This document shows positions 19,479 to 27,373 of a stretch of DNA of 64,000 bases, in pieces. This stretch comes from Neobacillus mesonae (GTDB lineage Bacteria; Bacillota; Bacilli; Bacillales; Cytobacillaceae). The translations under genes and the position numbers were made by a program. Within the stretch, counting starts at the first letter, position 1, and the number at the start of each line of letters is the position of its first letter. The notes under the pieces are model-generated. The model was not told where the DNA came from. It was given only the letters and a program-made list of their open reading frames with translations, and made no database searches. The DNA is taken from assembly GCF_023715155.1 (NCBI RefSeq), contig NZ_JAMBNQ010000008.1:1-64000 (forward strand), read 5' to 3'.

Positions 19479-20592
19479 ATACTTCTTTCCCTTTGATAAA
19501 CGTCCATAAGTCATGGAATACTTTAGCACGGTAAAGGGTATTAATAATCACTAATGTAACCGGACCAATGATTAATCCTAAAAAACCAAATAATTTAAAA
19601 CCAACGAATAAAGCGATAAGAGTCGCTAAGGGGTCTAAACCAATGCTGGAAGATAAAATTTTTGGTTCCATAATTTGTCTTTGTACCAAAACAACAATAT
19701 AGAGAATTCCTAAGCCAATCGCCAGCCCCATATCTCCACCAATTGCTTCATAAATAATCCATGGAACAAATACTGCTCCAGTACCGAGATAAGGGATTAT
19801 ATCGACAATTCCCGTTAGTAAGGCGATGGTAATGGCATAATCAACCCTGAGAATCAGTAAACCAATTAAAATAATGACTGTCGTAATTGAAATAAGGGTA
19901 AGCTGTGCTTTGACAAATCCAAATAATGCCTTTTTTAAATCAAGGAAAACGGTTCTGCTGCTTGCTTGCGCTTTTTTTGGAAGAAGCCTGCCTCCCATTG
20001 CAGACAGTCTTTTCCAGTCTTTGCTGATAAAAAAAGTAGCCAATAATGAAAAAATAAGTACGGTTGCTGCATTAGGAATCCATGAAAAGAAAGTTGGAAT
20101 ATTTCCAAACAGATTTTTTATGAAATCCCCAACGGTAGAACCGATCGTTTTTCCTACATTTTGGATATTCGTAATAATCGTATCCTGCTGTCCGGTCCCA
20201 AGCTGGTTAAACATAGATGCTAATTGATTATATAGCGGAATAATTTGAGCCGTAAAATAGGTCTCCAAATAATTGATCAAAGTGTCAAGATGTTCGGGGA
20301 CAACTTTTGCCAAATAGTTCGCACCAGAAACAACTTCAGCTACCAATAATGTTACCAATCCAGCAAAAACTGCAATTAAAATAATCAGTGCAACGACTAC
20401 CGCAAGTGCACGCGGCATTCTAGCTTTTTTTTCAAAGAAATTAACCAGCGGGTTAATCATAAAGGCTATGACAATGGCAATAATAAATGGGTATGTTACT
20501 TTGGATAATTGAAAAAGTGCCAAAAAACCTAATACAACAACACCAATAACCACGAGAAAACGTAAGGTTCGGTACAGGTATTTTACATTCAA
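19477..20592 (-). CDS. ytvI: AI-2E-family transporter-like membrane protein
   Basis: A 371-residue multi-span protein of the AI-2E/PerM family. Hydrophobic segments occur at about 12-30, 32-50, 63-85, 160-185, 218-245, 248-270, 277-300 and 315-345, with a long soluble loop at about 90-160. Family members include Na+(K+)/H+ antiporters and autoinducer exporters; B. subtilis YtvI has no firmly established substrate. AGGAGGTTTTACTTTG precedes the ATG. It stands alone between pyk and citZ. The B. subtilis neighbours ytzA and ytwI are absent here. Confidence 0.9.
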   Translation of the reverse strand: MNVKYLYRTLRFLVVIGVVVLGFLALFQLSKVTYPFIIAIVIAFMINPLVNFFEKKARMPRALAVVVALIILIAVFAGLVTLLVAEVVSGANYLAKVVPEHLDTLINYLETYFTAQIIPLYNQLASMFNQLGTGQQDTIITNIQNVGKTIGSTVGDFIKNLFGNIPTFFSWIPNAATVLIFSLLATFFISKDWKRLSAMGGRLLPKKAQASSRTVFLDLKKALFGFVKAQLTLISITTVIILIGLLILRVDYAITIALLTGIVDIIPYLGTGAVFVPWIIYEAIGGDMGLAIGLGILYIVVLVQRQIMEPKILSSSIGLDPLATLIALFVGFKLFGFLGLIIGPVTLVIINTLYRAKVFHDLWTFIKGKEV

Positions 20593-20823
20593 AGTAAAAC
20601 CTCCTAGGGAAGAAAAACTAATTCATATTTTACCATTTATTTAGCGGTTCTGCATAATTTTCCAAGATTTGATTTTAAAGTAGTAAGATATACGATTTAA
20701 TTAGAAGAAAGTTTCAAAATTAAAATAAAAAGATTAACATATCTACTTATTTCATTTATTATGGTAAAATAATTAACATACAGGTATGGCAAAATATTTT
20801 TTTGCAATTTGGATTCCTTACCA
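20593..20823. other. AT-rich divergent region between ytvI and the citZ promoter
   Basis: No supported gene. The ytvI promoter should lie here in the minus orientation, but no convincing -35/-10 pair stood out. Confidence 0.4.
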
Positions 20824-20871
20824 TTCACAAAAATCTGATTATTGTTTATAATAAGCTTGTAAGCGTATCCT
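20824..20871 (+). promoter_or_regulatory. citZ promoter with overlapping CcpA (cre) site
   Basis: TTCACA at 20824-20829, a 17-bp spacer and TATAAT at 20847-20852 form a good sigma-A promoter. TGTAAGCGTATCCT at 20858-20871 matches the cre consensus TGWAARCGYTWNCW at 13 of 14 positions and covers the expected start site, a repressing position. citZ is a known CcpA target in B. subtilis. The transcript would carry a leader of about 270 nt. Confidence 0.75.
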
Positions 20872-21128
20872 TTCTACATAAACCATTTTATAATGGTAAT
20901 TACTTGTGAAATAACTTTTAGTTGTGAATGATAGGCATGCAATTATATGTTCTTTTCCCGAGCAATCGCTCAGCTGTTAAGTATATGAGCCGAAGGGACT
21001 AAAAGAGATGGAATACTTGTAAAGTCATTCATCCAAAACAATCGAAGCAGTTTAAAAGCTTCGGTAAACCATTTTTTAAATAAAATATGGGTAATGGGGA
21101 AATTTAGAAAGCGAAGGAGAGAATTATT
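20872..21128 (+). other. Long citZ 5' leader
   Basis: About 260 nt without an open frame of note. It contains the hairpin CGAAGC…GCTTCG near 21042-21062, with a T-run (ATTTTTTAAA) about ten bases after it, so weak attenuation is conceivable. The citZ ribosome-binding site is GCGAAGGAGAGAATTATT. Confidence 0.4.
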
Positions 21129-22247
21129 ATGACAGTAACACGCGGTCTTGAAGGAGTAGTGGCAACAACTTCCTCTATCAGTTCAATTATCGATGACACG
21201 CTTACATATGTAGGCTATAATATTGATGATTTAGCTGAAAACGCTAGTTTTGAAGAAGTTATTTATCTGCTATGGCATCTTAAACTGCCCAATGCTGAAG
21301 AATTGGCTGAATTGAAGCAGCAGCTTGCTGAAAATGCAGCACTTCCACAAGAAGTAATTGAGCATTTTAATATGTATCCTATTAAAAAAGTGCATCCAAT
21401 GGCAGCATTACGCTCAGCTGTTTCATTATTAGGTTTATATGATGAAGAAGCAGACGTGATGGAACCAGAGGCTAATTACCGTAAAGCAATTAGACTGCAG
21501 GCTAAACTGCCGTCCATCGTTGCAACTTTTGCTCGCGTAAGAAAAGGTCTTGAACCAGTTGCACCTAGAAATGATTTAAGCTTTGCTGCGAACTTCCTTT
21601 ACATGTTAACTGGCAAAGAGCCGCAGCCAATCGCTGTTGAAGCAATGAATAAGGCACTTGTTCTTCACGCTGATCATGAATTGAATGCATCTACATTTAC
21701 AGCACGTGTCTGTGTGGCAACGTTATCTGATGTTTATTCTGGCATTACTGCTGCAATTGGAGCATTGAAAGGACCTCTTCATGGCGGAGCTAATGAAGCA
21801 GTTATGAAAATGCTGACCGAAATTGGCACACTAGAAAATGTTGAACCATATATTCGCGGCAAACTGGAGAGAAAAGAGAAGATTATGGGCTTTGGCCACA
21901 GAGTGTACCGTCAAGGCGATCCTCGAGCCAAGCATTTAAAAGCAATGTCTAAGAAATTAACAGAACTTACAGGTGAACCATTCTGGTATGATATGTCTGT
22001 TAATATTGAGGAAATTGTTACAGGTGAAAAGAAATTACCGCCAAATGTGGATTTCTATTCAGCATCTGTTTACCACAGCTTAGGTATTGATCATGATTTG
22101 TTCACGCCTATTTTTGCTGTAAGCCGTGTGTCTGGATGGCTTGCTCATATTCTTGAACAGTATGCAAATAACCGCCTAATCCGCCCTCGTGCAGAATACA
22201 CGGGTCCTGGAATGCAAAAATATGTTCCAATTGAACAAAGAAATTAA
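21129..22247 (+). CDS. citZ: Citrate synthase
   Basis: Condenses oxaloacetate and acetyl-CoA to citrate, the entry step of the TCA cycle. The 372-residue length is that of the Gram-positive type II-like short form. Active-site regions GPLHGGANE (first catalytic His), GFGHRVYR (second His) and the Asp in PNVDFYSASVY are all present. First gene of citZ–icd–mdh. The promoter carries a CcpA site. Confidence 0.97.
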   Translation: MTVTRGLEGVVATTSSISSIIDDTLTYVGYNIDDLAENASFEEVIYLLWHLKLPNAEELAELKQQLAENAALPQEVIEHFNMYPIKKVHPMAALRSAVSLLGLYDEEADVMEPEANYRKAIRLQAKLPSIVATFARVRKGLEPVAPRNDLSFAANFLYMLTGKEPQPIAVEAMNKALVLHADHELNASTFTARVCVATLSDVYSGITAAIGALKGPLHGGANEAVMKMLTEIGTLENVEPYIRGKLERKEKIMGFGHRVYRQGDPRAKHLKAMSKKLTELTGEPFWYDMSVNIEEIVTGEKKLPPNVDFYSASVYHSLGIDHDLFTPIFAVSRVSGWLAHILEQYANNRLIRPRAEYTGPGMQKYVPIEQRN

Positions 22248-22298
22248 CATTTTTTGTTTTACTTTTTTCAGAAAAATTGATTCAATAGAGATGAAAGT

Positions 22299-22329
22299 CT
22301 AAGGTTAGGGGAGAAACCTCTAACCTTAG
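22299..22329 (+). other. Stable hairpin between citZ and icd
   Basis: CTAAGGTTAGGGG and CCTCTAACCTTAG pair over 13 positions around AGAAA. No T-tract follows (GCTCAGTATACAC), so it looks like an mRNA processing or stability element rather than a terminator. Confidence 0.65.
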
Positions 22330-22385
22330 GCTCAGTATACACATCTATTTTAAGGCTTTTTACATAAGCAGAAGGGAGACACAAC

Positions 22386-23654
22386 ATGCAAGGCGAAAAA
22401 ATCTTAGTTAAAGATGGAGTATTAAATGTACCAAACAATCCAATCATCCCATTTATCGAGGGGGACGGTACTGGTCCTGATATCTGGGCTGCTGCTTCTA
22501 GAGTTTTGGATGCGGCTGTTGAAAAGGCTTATAAAGGGGAACGCAAATTAGTATGGAAAGAAGTATTAGCCGGCGAAAAAGCTTTTAATAAAACTGGTGA
22601 ATGGCTTCCACAAGAAACTCTTGATGTAATCAGAGAATACTTAATTGCCATTAAAGGACCTCTAACCACTCCTGTAGGCGGAGGGATTCGTTCTTTGAAC
22701 GTTGCTTTACGTCAAGAATTAGACTTGTTTGTCTGCCTTCGTCCGGTAAGATGGTTTGAAGGTGTTCCTTCTCCTGTTAAGCGCCCGCAGGATACTGACA
22801 TGGTTATCTTCCGTGAAAATACTGAAGATATTTATGCGGGTATTGAATATGAAAAAGGATCAGATGCTGTTAAGAAAGTTCTTAATTTCCTGCAAAAAGA
22901 AATGGGCGTAAATAAAATCCGCTTCCCTGAAACTTCTGGTATTGGTATTAAGCCGGTTTCTGAAGAAGGTACAAAACGTCTTGTACGTGCTGCTCTTAAT
23001 TACACAATTAAAGAAGGACGTAAATCATTAACACTTGTTCATAAAGGAAATATCATGAAGTTCACAGAAGGTGCCTTTAAAAACTGGGGCTATGAGCTTG
23101 CGGAAAAAGAATTTGGTGATAAGGTATTTACTTGGGCTCAATATGACCGTATTAAAGCCGAACAAGGTACAGATGCGGCTAATAAGGCACAGGCTGATGC
23201 AGAAGCAGCAGGTAAAATCATTGTGAAGGATGCAATCGCCGATATCTTCTTACAACAAATTTTAACTCGTCCACGTGAGTTTGATGTTGTTGCGACAATG
23301 AACTTAAACGGAGACTATATTTCAGATGCATTAGCAGCTCAAGTTGGCGGTATCGGTATTGCCCCAGGTGCTAACATCAACTATGAAACAGGACATGCTA
23401 TTTTTGAAGCTACACATGGTACTGCACCTAAATATGCAGGACTAGATAAGGTTAATCCTTCATCAGTAATTCTTTCAGGTGTGTTAATGCTTGAACACTT
23501 AGGATGGAATGAAGCAGCTAACATGATTGTTAAATCAGTAGAGAAATCAATCGCATCTAAAGTAGTAACTTATGACTTTGCCCGTTTGATGGATGGGGCA
23601 ACAGAAGTTAAAACTTCTGAGTTTGGTGATGAATTAATTAAGAATATGGAATAA
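22386..23654 (+). CDS. icd: Isocitrate dehydrogenase (NADP)
   Basis: Oxidative decarboxylation of isocitrate to 2-oxoglutarate with NADP. 422 residues, the usual bacterial length. [12 protein letters not shown] near the N-terminus, the substrate loop [12 protein letters not shown] with the regulatory-type serine, [12 protein letters not shown], and the C-terminal HGTAPKYAG cofactor loop are intact. ATG after AGAAGGGAGACACAAC. Middle gene of the citZ–icd–mdh cluster, with hairpins on both sides that may allow segmental mRNA control. Confidence 0.97.
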   Translation: MQGEKILVKDGVLNVPNNPIIPFIEGDGTGPDIWAAASRVLDAAVEKAYKGERKLVWKEVLAGEKAFNKTGEWLPQETLDVIREYLIAIKGPLTTPVGGGIRSLNVALRQELDLFVCLRPVRWFEGVPSPVKRPQDTDMVIFRENTEDIYAGIEYEKGSDAVKKVLNFLQKEMGVNKIRFPETSGIGIKPVSEEGTKRLVRAALNYTIKEGRKSLTLVHKGNIMKFTEGAFKNWGYELAEKEFGDKVFTWAQYDRIKAEQGTDAANKAQADAEAAGKIIVKDAIADIFLQQILTRPREFDVVATMNLNGDYISDALAAQVGGIGIAPGANINYETGHAIFEATHGTAPKYAGLDKVNPSSVILSGVLMLEHLGWNEAANMIVKSVEKSIASKVVTYDFARLMDGATEVKTSEFGDELIKNME

Positions 23655-23671
23655 TTTTTCCGTAATCATAT

Positions 23672-23707
23672 AGAATAAGAGGGCTGTTATTCAACAGCCC
23701 TTATTCT
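23672..23707 (+). terminator. Hairpin between icd and mdh
   Basis: AGAATAAGAGGGCTGTT pairs with AACAGCCCTTATTCT (one bulged A) around ATTC. The sequence after it is only partly T-rich, so read-through to mdh is expected. Confidence 0.65.
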
Positions 23708-23740
23708 ACATATTTTAAATTGGAAGAAGGGATAATTATT

Positions 23741-24682
23741 ATGTCATCTTTAAAACGCAAAAAAGTTTCTGTTGTTGGGGGAGGATTCACTGGAGCAACC
23801 ACAGCATTTTTGCTAGCGCAAAAGGAGCTGGGAGACGTTGTTTTAGTTGATATTCCGCAGATGGAAAATCCCACGAAGGGAAAAGCTTTAGATATGCTCG
23901 AAGCAAGCCCTGTTCAAGGTTTTGATGCAAATATTATCGGTACTTCTAACTATGAGGACACAAAAGACTCTGATATTGTTGTGATTACTGCTGGTATTGC
24001 CCGTAAACCAGGCATGAGCCGTGATGATTTAGTTCAAACTAACCAAAAGGTGATGAAAGCAGTAACACAGGAAATTGTAAAATACTCTCCAAATTGTACA
24101 ATCCTTGTATTAACCAACCCTGTTGACGCTATGACTTATACTGTCTTCAAAGAGTCCGGATTCCCTAAAAACCGCGTCATCGGCCAATCTGGTGTTCTTG
24201 ACACCGCCCGATTCCGGACATTTGTTGCACAAGAATTGAATCTTTCGGTTAAAGATATAACCGGGTTTGTTCTTGGTGGTCATGGCGATGATATGGTTCC
24301 TCTCGTACGTTATTCCTATGCAGGCGGTATTCCTTTGGAAACATTAATTTCGAAAGATCGTTTAGAAGCAATTGTTGAACGAACAAGAAAAGGCGGCGGA
24401 GAAATAGTTAACCTGCTTGGTAATGGAAGTGCTTACTATGCACCCGCAGCTTCTTTAGTTGAAATGTGTGAAGCCATTTTAAAAGACCAGCGCCGGGTAT
24501 TACCTTCCATTGCTTATCTTGAAGGTGAATATGGTTATCAAGGCATTTACCTGGGCGTTCCGACAATCCTTGGAGCAAATGGAATTGAAAAAGTGATTGA
24601 ACTTGAATTAACTGCAGATGAAAAAGCTGCATTAGACAAATCCGTTGAATCCGTTCGAAATGTTATGAATGTATTAGTATAA
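23741..24682 (+). CDS. mdh: Malate dehydrogenase
   Basis: NAD-dependent interconversion of malate and oxaloacetate. The ATG at 23741 gives 313 residues starting [15 protein letters not shown], matching B. subtilis Mdh in length; it follows GAAGAAGGGATAATTATT, whereas the upstream in-frame ATG at 23720 lacks a site. The dinucleotide loop GGGFTGATT, the substrate arginines in [11 protein letters not shown], the catalytic GGHGDDMVP and the preceding Asp/Arg segment are present. Last gene of the TCA cluster. Confidence 0.96.
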   Translation: MSSLKRKKVSVVGGGFTGATTAFLLAQKELGDVVLVDIPQMENPTKGKALDMLEASPVQGFDANIIGTSNYEDTKDSDIVVITAGIARKPGMSRDDLVQTNQKVMKAVTQEIVKYSPNCTILVLTNPVDAMTYTVFKESGFPKNRVIGQSGVLDTARFRTFVAQELNLSVKDITGFVLGGHGDDMVPLVRYSYAGGIPLETLISKDRLEAIVERTRKGGGEIVNLLGNGSAYYAPAASLVEMCEAILKDQRRVLPSIAYLEGEYGYQGIYLGVPTILGANGIEKVIELELTADEKAALDKSVESVRNVMNVLV

Positions 24683-24694
24683 AGCAAACTTTGT

Positions 24695-24733
24695 TTCGGG
24701 TGAAGGTGCATTCTGTCTTTACCCGAATTTTTT
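24695..24733 (+). terminator. Terminator after mdh
   Basis: TTCGGGT and ACCCGAA enclose a 19-base loop and are followed by TTTTTTATAC. Confidence 0.7.
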
Positions 24734-24765
24734 ATACTCAGTAAATTTAAAACTTAAAATGAGAG

Positions 24766-24796
24766 AAAAGGAATGTGCTTCCACATTCCTTTTATT
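24766..24796 (+). terminator. Second hairpin between mdh and phoP
   Basis: AAAAGGAATGTG and CACATTCCTTTT pair around a short loop and are followed by ATTATG. It can act as a back-up terminator separating mdh from phoPR. Confidence 0.7.
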
Positions 24797-24882
24797 ATGC
24801 TGAAAAATAGTAGTATGCAAGTAATCCTATTAAATTTATATTATAATGGAGACGTATATATCATGGAAAAGCGGGGGTAATC

Positions 24883-25599
24883 ATGAAAACAAAGGTACTT
24901 GTAGTCGATGATGAACAGTCAATTGTAACATTGCTTCAATATAATTTGGAACAGGCTGGGTTCGAGGTCATTACAGCGATGGATGGTGAAGAAGGGAAAC
25001 GACTGGCAGAACAGGAATCACCGAATATAATCATTTTAGATCTTATGCTGCCTCAATTAGATGGTATGGAAGTATGCAAGCAGCTAAGACAGGAGAAAAT
25101 TATGATACCTATTTTAATGTTAACCGCCAAGGAAGATGAGTTCGATAAAATATTAGGCCTTGAGCTTGGTGCGGATGATTACATGGTGAAACCGTTTAGT
25201 CCACGGGAAGTCATTGCACGGGTAAAAGCTATATTAAGACGATCACAGGTACCTATTGAACCTGCTGAAGAGGCAGTTGACGAAGATGTGGCCATTGAGA
25301 TTGGAAGTTTGAAAATTTATCCGGAAAAATACGAAGCTTTTTTTCAGGGAGATCTTTTGGAATTAACTTTAAAAGAATTTGAATTACTTCTATATCTTGC
25401 GCAAAATAAAGGACGTGTACTGACTCGTGATCAATTGCTGAGTGCTGTTTGGAACTATGACTTTGCTGGAGATACTAGAATTGTGGATGTACATATCTCT
25501 CATTTGCGGGAAAAAGTTGAAAAAGATACCAGAAAGCCGGTCTATATTAAAACTGTCCGCGGGCTTGGCTATAAATTGGAGGGGCCAAAAGAGGAATGA
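24883..25599 (+). CDS. phoP: Phosphate-response regulator PhoP
   Basis: OmpR-type response regulator of the phosphate-starvation regulon. 238 residues: receiver domain with the acidic pair DDE (9-11) and phospho-acceptor Asp53 in ILDLMLPQ, conserved Lys in MVKPFSPRE; then a winged-helix DNA-binding domain (about 140-235, RGLGYKLE). A TATAAT -10 lies at 24842-24847, 36 bp before the start. The stop overlaps phoR by four bases. Confidence 0.96.
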   Translation: MKTKVLVVDDEQSIVTLLQYNLEQAGFEVITAMDGEEGKRLAEQESPNIIILDLMLPQLDGMEVCKQLRQEKIMIPILMLTAKEDEFDKILGLELGADDYMVKPFSPREVIARVKAILRRSQVPIEPAEEAVDEDVAIEIGSLKIYPEKYEAFFQGDLLELTLKEFELLLYLAQNKGRVLTRDQLLSAVWNYDFAGDTRIVDVHISHLREKVEKDTRKPVYIKTVRGLGYKLEGPKEE

Positions 25600-27350
25600 C
25601 CAAATTTCGGACAAAACTTCTAATTGCCCTAATTACGTTAATTATCTCAGTATTAATTGGTTTAGGGATTTTGCTTGGTCAGCTATTTAAAAGCTATTAC
25701 TTACAATCCTTTAATGAACGACTAATCATTGAAAAAAATCTTCTGGGTATTTACATTGAAGAAAATGGCGGTATTTCTTCATTTAATAAAGTAGATTTGT
25801 TAAAGTTTAGTGATTTATTAAATGTCAGAACAACGATTACAGACACCAAAGGAGATTTTATTTTTGATAGTGGTGAAATAAGCGACCATAATTCCAGCAG
25901 ACTGAAGAAAATTATTCAAGAGGTTATTAAGAAAAAGACACAGCAAGAGGATCGATTTGAAGAAGGCGATGGTTATGATCTTCATTATTATTGGAAGCCG
26001 CTGACAAGAAATGGACAAAATGAAGGGTACATTTTCTTAAGTACCAAAACGAATGAGCTCAACCACGCATATGGTCAAATATGGTGGATTTTATCAATCA
26101 GTCTTGGCATGGCACTTGTTGTAATTATATATCTTGGTATACGAATTACCACCAGATATACTAAACCCATTGAAGAGGCGACGAATGTGGCCATCGAATT
26201 GGCGAAAGGGAATTATCGGGCAAGAACTTTTACCCATTCATTGGATGAAATTGGAATGCTGGGGACATCTATTAACAGGCTTGCAAAAAATCTGCAGGAT
26301 CTTGTAAAAAATCAGGAAATGCAGCAGGATCGTTTAAGCGTATTAATTGAAAATATTGGCGCAGGATTAATTCTTATTGACAGCCGTGGATATATCAACT
26401 TAATCAATAAAGGCTATATTGATATTTTTCATGTGAATCCAGGTGATTTTTTAAATAAGCTTTATTATGAAGTAATTGAACAAAATGATATATGCCACAT
26501 CGTTGCGGAAGTATTTCGGACTGAACAAAAGGTCAGAAGTCAATTGTTAATTCCTTTGCATATTGAGAGAAGGTATTTTGACGTTTATGGTATTCCAATT
26601 ATTGGATCTAGTAATGTTTGGAAAGGTGTATTACTAGTATTTCACGATATAACCGAAATAAAAAAACTTGAACAAATGCGTAAGGACTTTGTTGCAAATG
26701 TATCGCATGAGTTAAAAACGCCGGTTACCTCCATTAAAGGATTTGCGGAAACTTTAATGGATGGGGCAATGAATAATCCAGAAACATTAGAAGCATTTCT
26801 TTCCATTATCTTAAAAGAAAGCGATCGTCTTCAATCTTTGATTCAAGATTTATTAGAGCTTTCAAAAATAGAACAGCAAGGATTTCAACTAAATATACAA
26901 CAAGTTGATATTAATAAACTGTTGAAGGAAGTTGTTTCCTTACTTGCAGGAAAAGCCGAAGCCAAACATATTCAGCTTGAATATAACAGCTTACCTGATC
27001 AACTCTTGGTTAGCGGTGATCTTGACCGTTTAAAACAAGTGTTTATTAACCTTGTAAGCAATTCCATTAACTATACGCCAGAAGAGGGTAATGTGAAGAT
27101 TATCCTGAAAGACGATGTTAAGAATGTCCGGGTCCATGTAATAGACTCTGGAGTCGGAATAGAGAAAGAAGAAATTCCGCGGATTTTTGAACGCTTTTAC
27201 CGGGTAGACCGTGCGCGAAGCCGAAACTCCGGCGGGACAGGACTTGGCCTTGCAATTGTGAAGCATTTAATCGAGTCACATCATGGAAATATAATTGTGA
27301 AAAGTGATGTAGGAAAAGGAAGCGAGTTTATTATTGAATTGAAAAAATAG
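25596..27350 (+). CDS. phoR: Phosphate sensor histidine kinase PhoR
   Basis: Membrane sensor kinase paired with PhoP. 584 residues: helix about 8-30, extracytoplasmic region 31-160, helix about 163-185, HAMP (about 186-240), PAS (about 245-355), HisKA with phospho-acceptor His371 (VSHELKTPVTSIKG), and HATPase with N and G boxes (NLVSNSINYTPE, DSGVGIEKEEI, GGTGLGLAIVKH). The ATG overlaps the phoP stop (ATGA), so the two are translationally coupled. polA follows 23 bp later. Confidence 0.96.
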   Translation: MTKFRTKLLIALITLIISVLIGLGILLGQLFKSYYLQSFNERLIIEKNLLGIYIEENGGISSFNKVDLLKFSDLLNVRTTITDTKGDFIFDSGEISDHNSSRLKKIIQEVIKKKTQQEDRFEEGDGYDLHYYWKPLTRNGQNEGYIFLSTKTNELNHAYGQIWWILSISLGMALVVIIYLGIRITTRYTKPIEEATNVAIELAKGNYRARTFTHSLDEIGMLGTSINRLAKNLQDLVKNQEMQQDRLSVLIENIGAGLILIDSRGYINLINKGYIDIFHVNPGDFLNKLYYEVIEQNDICHIVAEVFRTEQKVRSQLLIPLHIERRYFDVYGIPIIGSSNVWKGVLLVFHDITEIKKLEQMRKDFVANVSHELKTPVTSIKGFAETLMDGAMNNPETLEAFLSIILKESDRLQSLIQDLLELSKIEQQGFQLNIQQVDINKLLKEVVSLLAGKAEAKHIQLEYNSLPDQLLVSGDLDRLKQVFINLVSNSINYTPEEGNVKIILKDDVKNVRVHVIDSGVGIEKEEIPRIFERFYRVDRARSRNSGGTGLGLAIVKHLIESHHGNIIVKSDVGKGSEFIIELKK

Positions 27351-27373
27351 TTAGGTATTGGAAGGTGAAATCA

